Assembly: GCA_008711295.1 (NCBI GenBank)
Contig: VUYV01000081.1
Location: 358,408 to 422,407 of the forward strand
From: Anarhynchus alexandrinus
Taxonomy: Eukaryota; Chordata; Aves; Charadriiformes; Charadriidae
DNA: 64,000 nt
Reading direction: 5' to 3'
The stretch's first letter is position 1, and every line of letters begins with the position of its first letter. Shown in pieces: positions 11,146 to 23,395 of the stretch. The translations under genes were made by a program, and so were the position numbers. The notes under the pieces are model-generated. The model was given only the letters and a program-made list of their open reading frames with translations. It had not been told where the DNA came from and ran no database searches.

Positions 11146-14100
11146 TGAGGTGCCGGCACCAGATGCATTTGCAATTGAAAGGAGCGGAGAAACGGAGACA
11201 AGATGTTAATTTTCCTATTTATTATTTATGTAGTTGAGAGTTTGCACCCAGCAAAGCTCGTGGAGCTGTGACTGATGAGTTAATTGGACACCACACTGGC
11301 ACCGCTGGAAGAAGCTACCGAAACCCGGGGACAAAAATAGTAGCTGGGGCTGTAGGAGAGCATGTCCAATGTGTGTGGACGTGCTTAGGGATGCAAAGCC
11401 ATCGCTCCTGCTCCTGCTCCAAAGGGAAGGGAGTTGTGGTTGGCGGTTTTATTTCCCAAAAGGCTCCAGTGTAGGGTTAGAGCTTGCATAAGGATCACGG
11501 CACCTCGTATTTAAATCTGACTGATCCCTCGCTTCGGGGGAATTGCTGGGGATGCGCCAGAGCCAGGGCCAGCTGCAGTGCCGCGCATCCCAGAGGAGTG
11601 TCTTGGACTCAGCTCTGGCACCTTCCTCCCATCAGCTGCTGCCCCCCCCGGTCTTTCCCTGCTTTTACGACGGGGTTTTATGGGATGGGGCAGACCCTGC
11701 AGCCACCGGTGGCAATGATTTCTCTGCCCGTTCTTAGATGTGTGACTGTCCGGCTCACCTCCTCCTATGTCTGTCTGTCTGTCTGGTCGCCTCCTCTCTG
11801 TCCATGCGAAACCCAGAGCCCTCTTTCTTTCTCAGTGTTGTCCCACTTCTGAGTTTCCCTTCACCAGGAACCATGCCCAGAATCTCACCTTGGATCCTCC
11901 AGGGACCAGGGGGGGCCTCCCCAGGCCCCACTAACTTACCTGGGGACGTGTTGCAGCCCTTCTCCCTGCCCCGCTGCCGGGGTGGAACCGGCTCTGGGCC
12001 AGGCGTGATTCCCCTCGCGTGGCCAAGGAGGTGCCTTCGGAAAAAAAAATCACAAACTTAAATTGTTGGAAAGCCAGTTTAGGCTTTTATGGATGGTGAA
12101 TGGGATGAAGGGAGTCTGACGGGCAGAAATCGAGGATGTGCAAGTTCCCCCTTCCCTCCAGGCGTTGCCCACCGGTGTGGGGGAGCCGGGGCTTTGGCAC
12201 TGGAGGAGTGGTGGGTTGGCAGGACCAGGGGCCGCTCACCTTCCCCTCCGGCTCTACATTGCCTAAGTATTTTGTTTCCAGCAGCACCAAGAAGCCCTTT
12301 GCCGGGGTGAGTGGCTGTGAGCAGCACCAGGCTGTCCGTCGGGAGCAGCCAGTGCACTGTCCCGCACCGGCCCCGGGGAGCCGCGGGTGGCGAGGACACG
12401 CGTGCGCCGGGGCTTCCAGGCTCAGGCATGGTTAGCAACGCTATTTGTAAAGGTGAGCCATGTCCTCGTTGATGTTAGGCGTGCGGTACCCACCGCACCA
12501 ACGCAGGAGGGCACCGCATGCTCGTCCCGTCGCTCTCCACGTGTCCCCTGCGAGATGGTCCCGAAGGCAGTTGTAGGCCGTGGGGTCATGGCGTAACTGT
12601 GACGGGTGACTGTGCTGGTTCTGCCACAAACCAACCACCTCGCAGAGAGCCAGGGCAACCGCCCATCTCCTCCATCTGGTGAACCAGGCTGCCTTTGAAA
12701 ACAACGCAGCAGCTGAAAACTGTGCATAGATCTTATCACGCCGCTCTTCTCTGAATATAAAGAGGCTGAAGGGAGATGTGCGATGGAGATTTCCTGCGGG
12801 CATGTGTGCTCGAGCTGTCCCAGGGGAACGCTGGCTTTTACATGTCACCCATCTTTTTGCATTGCCAATAGCAAATAGAGGAGGACCACAGGTGGTGGCC
12901 CACCAGGGCCAGCAAGGTCAGGGCAGGGGCTGGGGATGGCATTAGGGTCTTCTTCCCCTTGGTGGGACCATTGAAAGGGAGCTAGTAACCATCTAGCTTC
13001 TGTGGCACAAAAGGGAAATATCAATGGATGCAAGGGCATCATTCATATCATATCAAGGGATGCATGAAATGAAGCTATTTCACCCTGCAAACATCCCCCC
13101 ACCATGGCGAGTGGGATCTGGGGATCCTGCCTCACAGCGGCCAGGAACTGGAGTTCCCTTCCCACCACAAAGCTGAGCCCACCACGGGGAGGTCTCATCC
13201 CTTCCTGTGTCCCCACCACTGACACGGAGCAGCGGCTTTGCTCCCGTTTCCCTGGGGAAAGTCGCTTTCCCGCTCTGAGCAGCACCATCGGGGTCCCAGG
13301 GAGGAGGGAGGAAGAAGCCTTTTGCTCCCGGCAGCGGAGCGGTCCTTCCAGGGTAACCCCGCGGGAGAAGGGCATCACGGGCATGTCACTGGGTGGTCAG
13401 CTTCGGGCTCTGAACCTGCTGGAGGAGGGTGTGAGCAGGTTTAGAGAGCACTTTCCCATAGGAAAGGCCGGGAGGACGCGACCTCTGGGAGCGCGCCCCG
13501 GGCTGCCTGCTCGCCCTCTGCTTCTCGCCGTAATTTCATTTCCAAACCGCTCCCTTCTGACCAAACCACGCAGCCGTGAAGCGCAAGGTCGAGCGGAGTC
13601 AAGCTGGGGAGGGAGGGTGGGGAAATAATGCCGCTGTAGGATAAAAACAGCTGATGGATGAAATCCCATCCGCTGGGAGCCTGGGGAAACCCTCCTCAGG
13701 GGGTTACGCCGAGGCTTACGTGGTCCAGAGAAAAGGGAGTTAAATTACTCCCCTTATCCAGTAAATTCAACCCATTCTTTCTGTCTGCAGACATAGCAAA
13801 CCTTCCTCCAGCACCTTTGGACCAATACTTTATTCCTAGTTGTGCGACCTGGGCTGGATGAGAAAGCATATTGTTGATAAAAACATTTGGGGGGAGGGGG
13901 CATGCTTCTTTTCTAAGCTTTCGTTTAAGCAACTGCGTTTTCCACCTAAACATCTGATTCTGTCTTTAATCATACCGATCTCCTGACCTCAAAAAATACT
14001 TCGTCTGCTAGTGCCACAGTTTGGCGTGCTTCATGTGAGAGTACAAAAATCCTTTTGTTTCTTTTAAATCCGTCGCTTTTTAATTTCACCGGGAGGTCAC

Positions 14101-14611
14101 TTGTTCTTGTGTCAAGGCAGGATAAATGAGAAGTGTCAGGCAGACCTTTTATATGTTGCTTTATCTTTAAGCTAAACAAATCCACTGTGTGCAGCCTGGC
14201 TTACTATGGAAATCTCTGCACCCCCTTATCAGTTGTCACCCTGTTACTTGATGTTCTGCCTTTCTGCAGAGGAACGACAGAAACGGCGTATGTGCTCGCG
14301 CTGCAGATTTACTGAATGCCGTCGTGCTGCTTTGATACTAATTTTTTTCAAGCCACTGTTTGCACGTCCAAGGGTTTCTTTTGTTTTCTTGATGTCAGAG
14401 CGGAGTTCTTCACCGGGCTGACTGCTGCGGAGTCCTTTTCCCGAGCAGCTACAGCTGATTTACAATGCAGGGCGTGTAGGAGTAGTTTGGGTTTTTTCCC
14501 ATCGATGTGTGCGTTGCTTTGCATTAATTTCTTCAGGCTTCATCTTCCCACTCCCTCACCCTTCTCGGGAGCCTTTGAAGATTCCCACAGTTCTCGCCGA
14601 GCTTGAGTCAA

Positions 14612-14651
14612 ATACGCATACACATGTATATATGTGTATTTGTATGCGTAT
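14612..14651. repeat. Nested palindrome in alternating purine-pyrimidine sequence
   Basis: An 11-bp perfect inverted repeat, ATACGCATACA (14612-14622) and TGTATGCGTAT (14641-14651), encloses a second palindrome, CACAT...ATGTG. Further TATACATATGTG repeats and a TG run follow to about 14690. Confidence 0.75.
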
Positions 14652-14803
14652 ACATATGTGTACATATACGGAGAGATGTGTGTGTGTGGATGGGCTTTTT
14701 TCTCAAGACTGTTAAAGAATTTCCGAAGCCCTGTATATCCTCCCATGCAACCGGATGGCACCCCGCTGGTGAGCTTACGCTCTTGAAAATTGACCATTTT
14801 GCT

Positions 14804-14961
14804 CAGAGAAGCTGTGGCTGCCCCATCCCTGGAGGTGTTCAAGGCCAGGTTGGACGGGGCTTGGAGCAACCTGGGCTGGTGGGAGGTGTCCCTGCCCAGG
14901 GCAGGGGGTGGGACTAGATGATCTTCAAGGTCCCTTCCAACCTAAACCATTCTATGATTCT
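14804..14961 (+). repeat. CR1 LINE, 3'-end fragment
   Basis: Forward CR1 of about 158 bp starting at AGAAGCTGTGGCTGCCCC and ending in a single ATTCTATGATTCT tail. Majority lineage, well preserved. Confidence 0.94.
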
Positions 14962-16660
14962 TCCTCCTTGTTTTCCACTTCTGAGCTCTTTTCAAAGCTG
15001 CGACCTCTCTCAGGTCTCCAACTGTTCATCACTGGCTTTCACTGCCATCCTTTCGTGAGGCCTGGACCAGGTTGAAGCCATCTGAACTGTGCACCAGAGT
15101 GCTGCACGGAGTGCTCTTAGATGCTTATCCTCAAATTTCCTGCTCTGACACCAGACGCCTCCGGTTGATGGCTCACTCTCTCTCCAAATTCAATCTGGTT
15201 TACTGCAGAAAGCCACTCTGTACACTGCAAAAAAAAAAAAAGTCGGAAATTTTTGTGCCACATGTGAGCTGGGGGCAGGAGAGCAAGCCAAAACGTGGAA
15301 GGCCTGTTGTTGCGCTGCCGGCAAGCTGACGAGGCTGAGCAGGTCCAGGGCTCAGAGCTGCACCGCCCTGCGTGGCTGTCGGCCGCCCGACCCACGGAGC
15401 GGCCCGGCGCACCAAAACCCGAAGAAGCAAGCAGACAATCAGATCTGCTCCCCCTCCCACAACCCACCCGGGGACGGACAGCCGGCTCCCCGTGGGGCGT
15501 AAATCACCGTCGCCACCTTGAGAGGAGCCAGATTCCTTCATTTTATGAAGTTTTAAAAAAAAATAAATAAAATTTTAAGCTAACTTTGTATTCAGTGAGT
15601 CCCTTTGGGACAAATTACCCCATGACAAGCCGAGGGGGGAGTGTTTTGCTCTAGCAAGGTCTGGTGCCTCATTCAGCACGAGGAGCTGCTCTCTTAATAG
15701 TTTTGTACGTAAAATTCTGGTTCCCCATGCTGGGAGAAATGGAGTGTATCGTGCATGCTGTTACCGAGCCGCTGTGAAACAACGTTAAATAGTGTAGAGG
15801 GGAAAGAGAACATAAAAACAGACTATGAGGGGTTTTTTTTATCCCAGAGCAACGTTGCAATGTGTGTGTTGGGGGTGGAATTCAGAATTCTCACATTTCG
15901 ATAAAGCCACGTTTCCCTTCAAACTGGCAAACCAGTCCCAGCCAAAAAAGCACTAGGTACCCTGCGAACCCTTCACTTCGCGAGCAGAAATGCCAGCAGC
16001 AACCTGAAGTGAGCAGTCCTCCTCAAGCTGAGTACTGAAATCATATAGGAGAAGGGCCGGCGCGGGCTGCCGAGAAAGGAAGCCGGGGGACGGGACAGCT
16101 CTGCGTGAAAGGAGGTGCTGCTCCGAGCACCCTCCAGCCCTGCCTGCCCGAGCGGCGCTTGCTCTCTCCGCTGGCTTCAAGGTGGCTTTCCACGACTCCC
16201 GCAGGTCCCTGTCTCAGCCCGTCTAAAAAGGAAGCAAAAAGCCTCCTGCGGCTCCTCTTCTGCATTTCTCTCATGGGTACGAAAGCCGTGCTGCTTTGCA
16301 AGGCCACGGGGGATTTTGCCTTTGAGAGGTGACTAAAGACTCCTGGATTAGATCCAGAGTGTGTATATAAACTCTGTCTATCAGGGCAAAGCCCCACGGC
16401 TGTGTTTTTCAGAGGGCGGTGGAGGCAGTGCTGGTTTGTGCAAGCACATGGTCTGGTTCTTTGTGTTGTTCTTGCTGGTTTGGGAGCTGAACCAATTCAA
16501 GAGTTTAAATGGCTTTGAAGCCCAGCTTGTCATGAGTTGCCATCAAAATATAGATACATGCGTGACTATACATTGTTCTTAATGGCTGCGTTGAGTGCTT
16601 ACGGTTGTGGCCTGAGCAGGGGGACTCAATTAATCTTGGCCAACATCACTGGCTGAATTT
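14962..16660. other. Non-coding sequence, nothing recognised
   Basis: Unique sequence with an A-run at about 15229-15241 and a T-run at 15832-15840. No supported gene. Confidence 0.45.
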
Positions 16661-17026
16661 CATAGAATCACAGAATGGTTTGGGTTGGAAGGCACCTTAA
16701 AGACCATCTAGTCCCAAGCCCCCTGCCCCAGGCAGGGACACCTCCCACCAGCCCAGGTTGCTCCAAGCCCCGTCCAACCTGGCCTTGAACACCTCCAGGG
16801 ATGGGGCAGCCACAGCTTCTCTGGGCAACCTGCGCCAGGGGCTCACCACCCTCAGAGTGAAAAATTTCTTCCTAAATTGGAAGAAATTTAGGAATTTAGG
16901 AGGAGTTTCTTCCTCCTTTGAACCCATTCCCCCTCGTCCTATCAGTACGGGCCCTTGTAAAAAGTCCTTCTCCAGCGTTCTCGTAGGCCCCCTTCAGATG
17001 CTGGAAAGGTGCTATAAGGTCTTAAC
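16661..17026 (-). repeat. CR1 LINE, 3' part
   Basis: Reverse-orientation CR1 of about 365 bp with octamer tail CATAGAATCACAGAATGG. The ORF2 C-terminal remnant is interrupted near 16865-16915 by AAATT-rich sequence resembling local duplication of the AGGAAGAAATTT motif. Confidence 0.92.
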
Positions 17027-20000
17027 GAGGTCCATTCATTTTTTCATCATCTTGACAACTTTTCCAGCTGGGAAAGTGATGAAAGGCCACGCCTGCTCCC
17101 ACAAGACCAGGAGAATAAGGAGAAATAGGGTTGTTCCTGGAGGGGTGTCTCACGAGGCTGCTGCTCCAATGACATTTAGGCAAAAGCGAGTCCTGGCAGA
17201 GGATGTGATAGCCCTGATCCGTTGTGGGAAAATGAGGGTGCAAAATCCAGCATATGGTGAAGGGTCCTTCTCCTGCATGATGCTGTGCCTCCTGCATGTC
17301 TGCACCTCCATGGGGAAGGGAACACTCCTGCCTCTTTTCCCAAGCACCGTAAGCGGCTCTGCAAAACTGTGAGGGAACTCTTCAGATGCCCTCGAGAGTC
17401 CTGGCCTGATGGTGTCAGGGAGGAGGACCATGTCCCTGACCCATACTTGACTTTTCTGTTACTGGCAGTGGGGCAGTGGGGTTGCTGATACCAACATTAA
17501 CACTTGGAAGTCTCCTGTGGTTTAAGATCTGAGACCTGTGGTCTGAATTGCACCGAAATGAAGGCCAGATTAAAGGGGAGAACTTGGCTGAGCTCCCGAT
17601 GTGCCTCTGCGTTTGTGTGTGTGCACATGCAAAAAGCAAGTAAAAAAAAAAAAACCAACCCCACTTGGGTATGATTCACCAAAATATTGTGTGGGGGAAT
17701 CATTTTCCACCAGAGAGATAATTGCTAATTACATGAGTATGAAGCAATTTGATTTGCAAAGTTTTGTTCTTTGCAGCCTGAGAAACCTAATTTTGCAGGA
17801 GCTGAGGTTATGGGTATTTAGGCAACGGAGGTATTGTTGTTTCTGTCAGAGCCCTGAGTTTAAGTTTTCAGGAAAGCTGCTGCCCTTTAAAATAACTCCT
17901 CTTTATTTATTAGCTCAAAACTTTCCCAGAGCGAATGACAAATAAAGCCTGTGGTATTTTTCCAGGGCTTATTTTGAGATAAAAGCTATCTGGTATAAAG
18001 GGTTCCTCTGGCAGCTGGACAAGACGACCATAAATCAGCATCAAGGAGCAGGGAGAGCTGCCTGACGGACGCAGGATGCGCTTAGAGGGTTCCTCCGCTC
18101 CGGATGCAGCGGGGCGAGAGCTGCTCGGGCCGACATGGCTGGCCAGGACGGTGCCGGCATGCCACCACCAAATGAAACGTTCCCACTGAACGTGGTGGCA
18201 GCAGGAGTAGCTCGGTTACTCCGGTCCGTGGAGCTGCTAATTAAGAATAATGAGCTCGAGCGAGCGCAGCCGTTTTCTGTGTGCCTCGATAGAGAAATCG
18301 TGTTCCCCTTATGAGTCCTTTAGTCCTCGCAGCTGGTACGTAGCCCAAACCCCTCTAATTTCTCCAGACAGCTCTGAGAGGTCCTGGGGTGGCTCCCGGC
18401 AGGTTTTGTTCAGGAAGGAAGAGATGGAGAGGGCTTGGGTTGCAAGAGCCCAGGGAAGCTGAATGAATCATTAAAAGCACGATAAGAGCCTAAAAGCCTC
18501 CACCAAATGCCCTTATTAGTGTCGATTTGATTGTTTATGCCACTTGACAGGGATGAAACCAGAGGCAGATGCAACAACTAAATATTGGGTCACTGCAGCG
18601 CCCTGCCCGCGGTGCCTGGCCTTCGCCGGAGACCTCCCTCGCGCGTCCAGACGCAAGGTTGTGTGTTCGGGAGGGCAGCTGGGCTGGGGGCTGGCTGCTG
18701 GAGCCCAGGCAAGGCCTGGGGCCGCCCGAACGTCTGCGGCGAGGCACCGCGCACGGTTCCCCGCAGAAGAGGAGAGCCGCGGTAGCACGGCGCGGGGGCG
18801 GCCGCCTTCAGCGGAGGAAGCGGCGAAGCTCACCCACCGCCGATGTCCGCGGGGCTGGGGGTCTCCTGCTGAGGGCCAGCAGCTGGGGGAATCGCGGCTG
18901 TCCCCCAAAGGCTCCGAGCAGGGGCTTGGGGATGCCCCTCCTGTGCTCTGCAGGCTTTTCGCAGGCAGCCGAGGAGAGGAGATTGAAGCAGGAGCAATCA
19001 GGGAGAACGTTAGGAGAAAAGAAGAGCAGAAGCCAAGCTCCTCGTCCTTGCTGCTTACCCTAGGGTGGAGATGGTCGTGCTCTGGAGCCAGCCTTCACGG
19101 GCAGGGGGGAGCAGGGTTTGGGCAGCCCGGTGGGGAGGGGCGGAGGGGGGACCTCTCCCACCCCACGGTGGTGCATGCCATCGCCATCGGTTCCCCGCCG
19201 GCTCTCAGCAGGCAGCGGCAGCTCCCTGTACAGCAGAGAGCTGGTAAAGATTGCGAATAATACCGTGCCAAAAGTGATGAATGTGGACAATTCCAGGCAG
19301 ATTATGCCCGCTAGATAAGCTGTCGGTACCTGGAAGACACACTGCAGGAGAGCTGCTGTGCAGGAGCAGGAGACCGTTCCTTCTCCCGCTGCTCCCGAGG
19401 AGGCGGCTGTGGGTCTTCTGGCCCCGCTTAATACAAACAGTGGGTTTTAGATGCAGTGGAGTATTCGGAGCGGTGGTTTTCAGTGCAGACTGATCCAAGC
19501 CTGGAGGCGCTCCAACGTGGAGCATCGCTCTGCCTTGCTTTGGTGCTCTGCGGTTGACATTAGAGAACCGAACGCCAGGCCACCGGCTCGGCCATGAGCA
19601 GCTCACCAGAGGGACGTGTCTGAGGCTGCGTTAGGAGGGAGCTCTGAGGGCGCCGAGCTCTGTCCTGACCCCTGCAGAAGACTGGCGTTGGCTGTGTCTC
19701 ACATCTTCCCTCCGTATAACGGCATTGCTCCACCTCACAGCAGTGTGCAGTAAAAACACGGAGGGGTTTCAGTAAAAGGCCAAGCGTCCACCGTGACGCG
19801 CGGCAGGCATCCTCTGGGAAGCCCAGTTGGCAGGGGGCTTGCCAGCATCTCTACAACCTGCACAGGTATCACTGGTGAGGCCGGAGGGGATGGGGTGCTG
19901 GAGAGCTCTCGGAGGAGCTAAAAGGGCCATTTTTTGGCATAGGTCTTCAGCACATCCTGCATCTTGCTCTTAGTGGCCCGCTGACCACTGGCAAACCCTA

Positions 20001-22699
20001 TCACCATCCAAGCCCAATCCGTCCCTGGTAGCGTTGCGAGTGAGTTGCAGTACTATTTCTGTTAGGTCTTTCCACTTCTCAGCTGCCTTGGGTGGATGGG
20101 CTGCATGCCGAATTAGCCATTTGCTTGCAGCGTCTCCGGAGCCGCACGTGGATTTCGCAAGCACGTGCCTGTTTCTTTGGCTTCGAGGACTGAACGCCCG
20201 GTGTTTTTCACAGCATTGTCCCCTCCTCTGTGCTTCCCCCCACCTTCGGAGCGGGCCACAGCTCCCAAGGGTGAAAGGCCAGAGCTAACCAGGCTGAACT
20301 TAGAACTGCCGTGCTCCTGAAGTGCGGCCAATCTGGATTTAGATCAGCAGAGCTCAATGCACAGCACAAAAATAGACAAAATTCTTCAAGGCATCCTTTA
20401 AACGTTAGCGACTCTTTAAAAGGCAGCTCTTTCAAGCTGTCATCCTGACTTTCTCCCTAAAACGCTGCTTCGTGCGTAGAATGGGCCCCGTTTTCTCCCC
20501 ATCCCACAGCTGAGGGCCGCTGCTTTGCCGGCGTTCGGAGCTGTCGCTGTAGTAGGGTCTTGTGGGGTTTTGTCACCCTCCAGCGCCAGTGTCGTGGCCC
20601 TCGCTGGGAGCGCAGGGCCCAGGGACATTTCTGCTCCCTGTTTGAGAGGAGGAGTCCTCTGTTCAGGTAGATCCTGGGCTCCGGCAAGGCAGGGTGGTCG
20701 CTTTCCAGTCTTGAGATGCACCGAAGTCCAGTCTCATTGCTTCCCCCAGCAAACATCTCGTGGTAGCTCCAGCCCGCCACGGCACGTGCCGTGTAGCTTT
20801 TCCCCGAGCCCCCGCGCTCGAGGAGACCAGGCCTTTGGGAGAGCATCAGCTGGCCCAGCACAGAGCCCCGCAAACAGACGCTCGCTGCGGCACCGCACGT
20901 CGGCAAACGGGGACCCTGCGCCTCCTGGGCAGCGTCCTGCGCTGAGCGCCCTCGCTTTTGACTTGTGAGGGACCACGGGCCTGTGAAGATTACCCCACGA
21001 GGGCAGGGGGCGTGAATCTGTTACCCTCGTGGTCAAAAAGTTGTTTGAAGTTGGAAGAGGAAAAGAGAAAATGCGGTCTCAGCGGCTAACGTGGCAGGAG
21101 AGGCCATCGGCAGGTCCAGGGGCCTTAAAGCTTTGTCGCCCTGCATCGGAGGGTCCGACATGTTTAGTTGACCCTCCCCTGATGCAAAATACAGCCGTAA
21201 GAACCCGGGATGTTAACGGCATGCCAGCCCTGATCAGTAAATCCCTGGATATTGACGGCGAGAGGTGGTCGCCTCGAATTAACAGCCGCCGCCGCAGTTT
21301 AAAGGTCCTTCTGCGCCTGGACTCAGCTGCCCCCGGCGCGCTCGCAGCTGCGGCGAGGAGAGGCTCGGGGCTCAGCGCCGTGCTCTGAGCCTTGCTTCCC
21401 CCATCTCTGAGGCACTGCCTGCTCCGGTTTTCTCGCTTTCCTTTTTTTTTCCTTTCTTTCTCCCCCCTCCCCTCCCGCCCTGTGCATTTTTAATCCCGTC
21501 TCAGGGCGGCCGCAGCATCCTGCCTTATTGCGGTTGCGTGTCGGTGTATTGTCCACGCTTGCGCTCCTCACAGCTGAAGAAGCTTTTCAAATTAAAAAAA
21601 AAAAAAATTAAAAAAATGAAAATCCCAATCCTCACAAGCACCACACAGATGAAATATGCATTCCTCGGTAAAATATTAAAACAAATCTCTTCCACAACAG
21701 GCACAGCCCATGAAGATGTCTTGAAAACACGCAGGGAGGCAGGGATGCAATATTTACAGTCTTGAGCAAGGCAATTTATAATCTGCCCGAGCTCCCTGAC
21801 GCTGTTTGAGCAGTCTTTTTCTGGAGTGTATCAGAACAAATTAATCAACATTTTCCTCCCTAACTATATGCAAATGGACTTCTAAAATGTCTCTGGCTGT
21901 AGGTTGTAGCACTAATTGCTCACTGGGGTTCGATAAGCAGGAGAAAGCACTTCAGTGAATTTCTGACACAAACTGACCGGCCCGTTTCCCCTTCTGCAAT
22001 TGTTAAAGGTCAGCACAAAACGAACCAAAGCAGCAGAGGGATCTGGTTGCCTTTTGCTTTGATGCTGGGCTCTTGTTTCTCTTCCTTGGATTGTGGTAGG
22101 GGCAGGAATAAGAGCGAACTACCCCATCTCCACTTGTACCCCTGTGTGGCTGCCATGTGCTGAACCCTTTCTCGTGGCCAAACACAGCCCCACGCGCCTG
22201 CCAAAATAATTACTTTTGTTGTTGTTGTTTATTAAAAAAAAAAAAACCAAAAAACAACAGGATAATAAAAACTGTCCAAAAAAATTGTCAAATTTTACCT
22301 CCAGGCTCTACCAGAGCTCATGGCTTCCAGGGGGTTTCCTCCGCGTGTCTCCTGCTGAAGCTGAGCAATGGGTTTCTGTGTGCGTCTGTGTGACTCCTGC
22401 AATTGGGAGAAGCAGAGGAGAAGCGGGGTGGGAGAGGAGCAGAAAGCTCCCCAGGGACAGCCAAAGCATTTCCGTGCATCCCCTGCGCTGACTCATCTCG
22501 CAGGGTACTTGTGACCCACGCGTGTACATGGGCTTTGTCTCTCGGTGGCCTCCAGTCTCAAAATCCCTTCGCCAGCCAAGCATTATTGTGGGTGTGCTGA
22601 AGTGGTTTCGCGTTGGGAAATGACTGTTTACTGAAAGCATGCTGCAGGAACACCAAAATTCTTTTATTTGTTTCAGGATCCATGTTTTCGGAATCTTGT
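17027..22699. other. Long non-coding stretch, one CpG-dense patch and G-runs
   Basis: A CpG-dense patch lies at about 18590-18900 and a G-run cluster at 19099-19151. A-runs lie at 17641-17654 and 21594-21607, and an AT-rich block spans about 21580-22010. A TTG triplet run followed by an A-run lies at 22219-22246. No dispersed repeat or exon recognised. Confidence 0.5.
19099..19151 (+). other. G-run cluster with quadruplex potential
   Basis: At least six runs of three or more G within about 50 nt, separated by short loops, match the general pattern for an intramolecular G-quadruplex on the + strand. Confidence 0.55.
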
Positions 22700-23395
22700 A
22701 TAGAATCATAGAATCATAGAATGGTTTAGGTTAGAAAGGACCTTAAAGACCATCCAGTCCCAACCCCCCTGCCCTGGGCAGGGACACCTCCCACCAGCCC
22801 AGGTTGCTCCAAGCCCCGTCCAACCTGGCCTTGAACACCTCCAGGGATGGGGCAGCCACAGCTTTTGCAATTTGTTCCAGTGCCTCACCACCCTCAGAGT
22901 GAAAAATTTCTCACTGATATCTATTCTGAATCTCCCCTCTTCCCGTTTGAAGCCATTACCCCTCATCCTATTGCTACGTGCCCTTGTAAGAAGTTCCTCT
23001 CTAGCGTTCTTGTAGGTGCCCTTCAGATACTGGAAGGGGCTCTAAGGTCTCCCTGGAGCTTTCTCTTCTCCAGGCTGAACAGCCCCAACTCTCTCAGCCT
23101 GTCCTCACAGCAGATGGGCTCCAGCCCTCTGTGCATCTTCGTGGTCCTCTGGACCCACTCTAACAGGTCCATGTCCTTCTGATGTTGGGGCCCCAGAGCT
23201 GGCCCTGCTGGCCACGCTGCTGGGGATGCAGCCCAGGATGCGGGTGGCTTTCTGGGCTGCCAGCGCACATTGCCAGGTTGTGTTGAGCTTCTCATCCACC
23301 ACCACCACCAAGTCCTCCTCAGGGCTGCTCTGAATCCATTCTCCATCCAACCTGTATTTGTGCTTGGGATTGCCCCGGCCCACATGCAGTATGTG
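22699..23395 (-). repeat. CR1 LINE, long 3' fragment reaching into the reverse transcriptase C-terminal region
   Basis: The longest CR1 copy in the window, in reverse orientation. Besides the usual C-terminal tail, the minus strand carries an ORF2 segment further 5' that is readable around [17 protein letters not shown] and [19 protein letters not shown]. About 60 nt normally lying between the SVASR and WAPQH segments are missing, and frameshifts break the reading frame. The octamer tail is at 22699-22719. Confidence 0.93.

Larger units (their letters stand above)
9893..14803. other. Long non-coding stretch with an AT-rich, enhancer-like block
   Basis: No exon recognised. It includes an AC repeat at 10642-10664, an AT-rich block at about 10480-11020, a TG/CG alternating tract at 11100-11145, more AT-rich sequence at 13860-14360, and an alternating purine-pyrimidine palindrome at 14612-14680. 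Confidence 0.5.
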
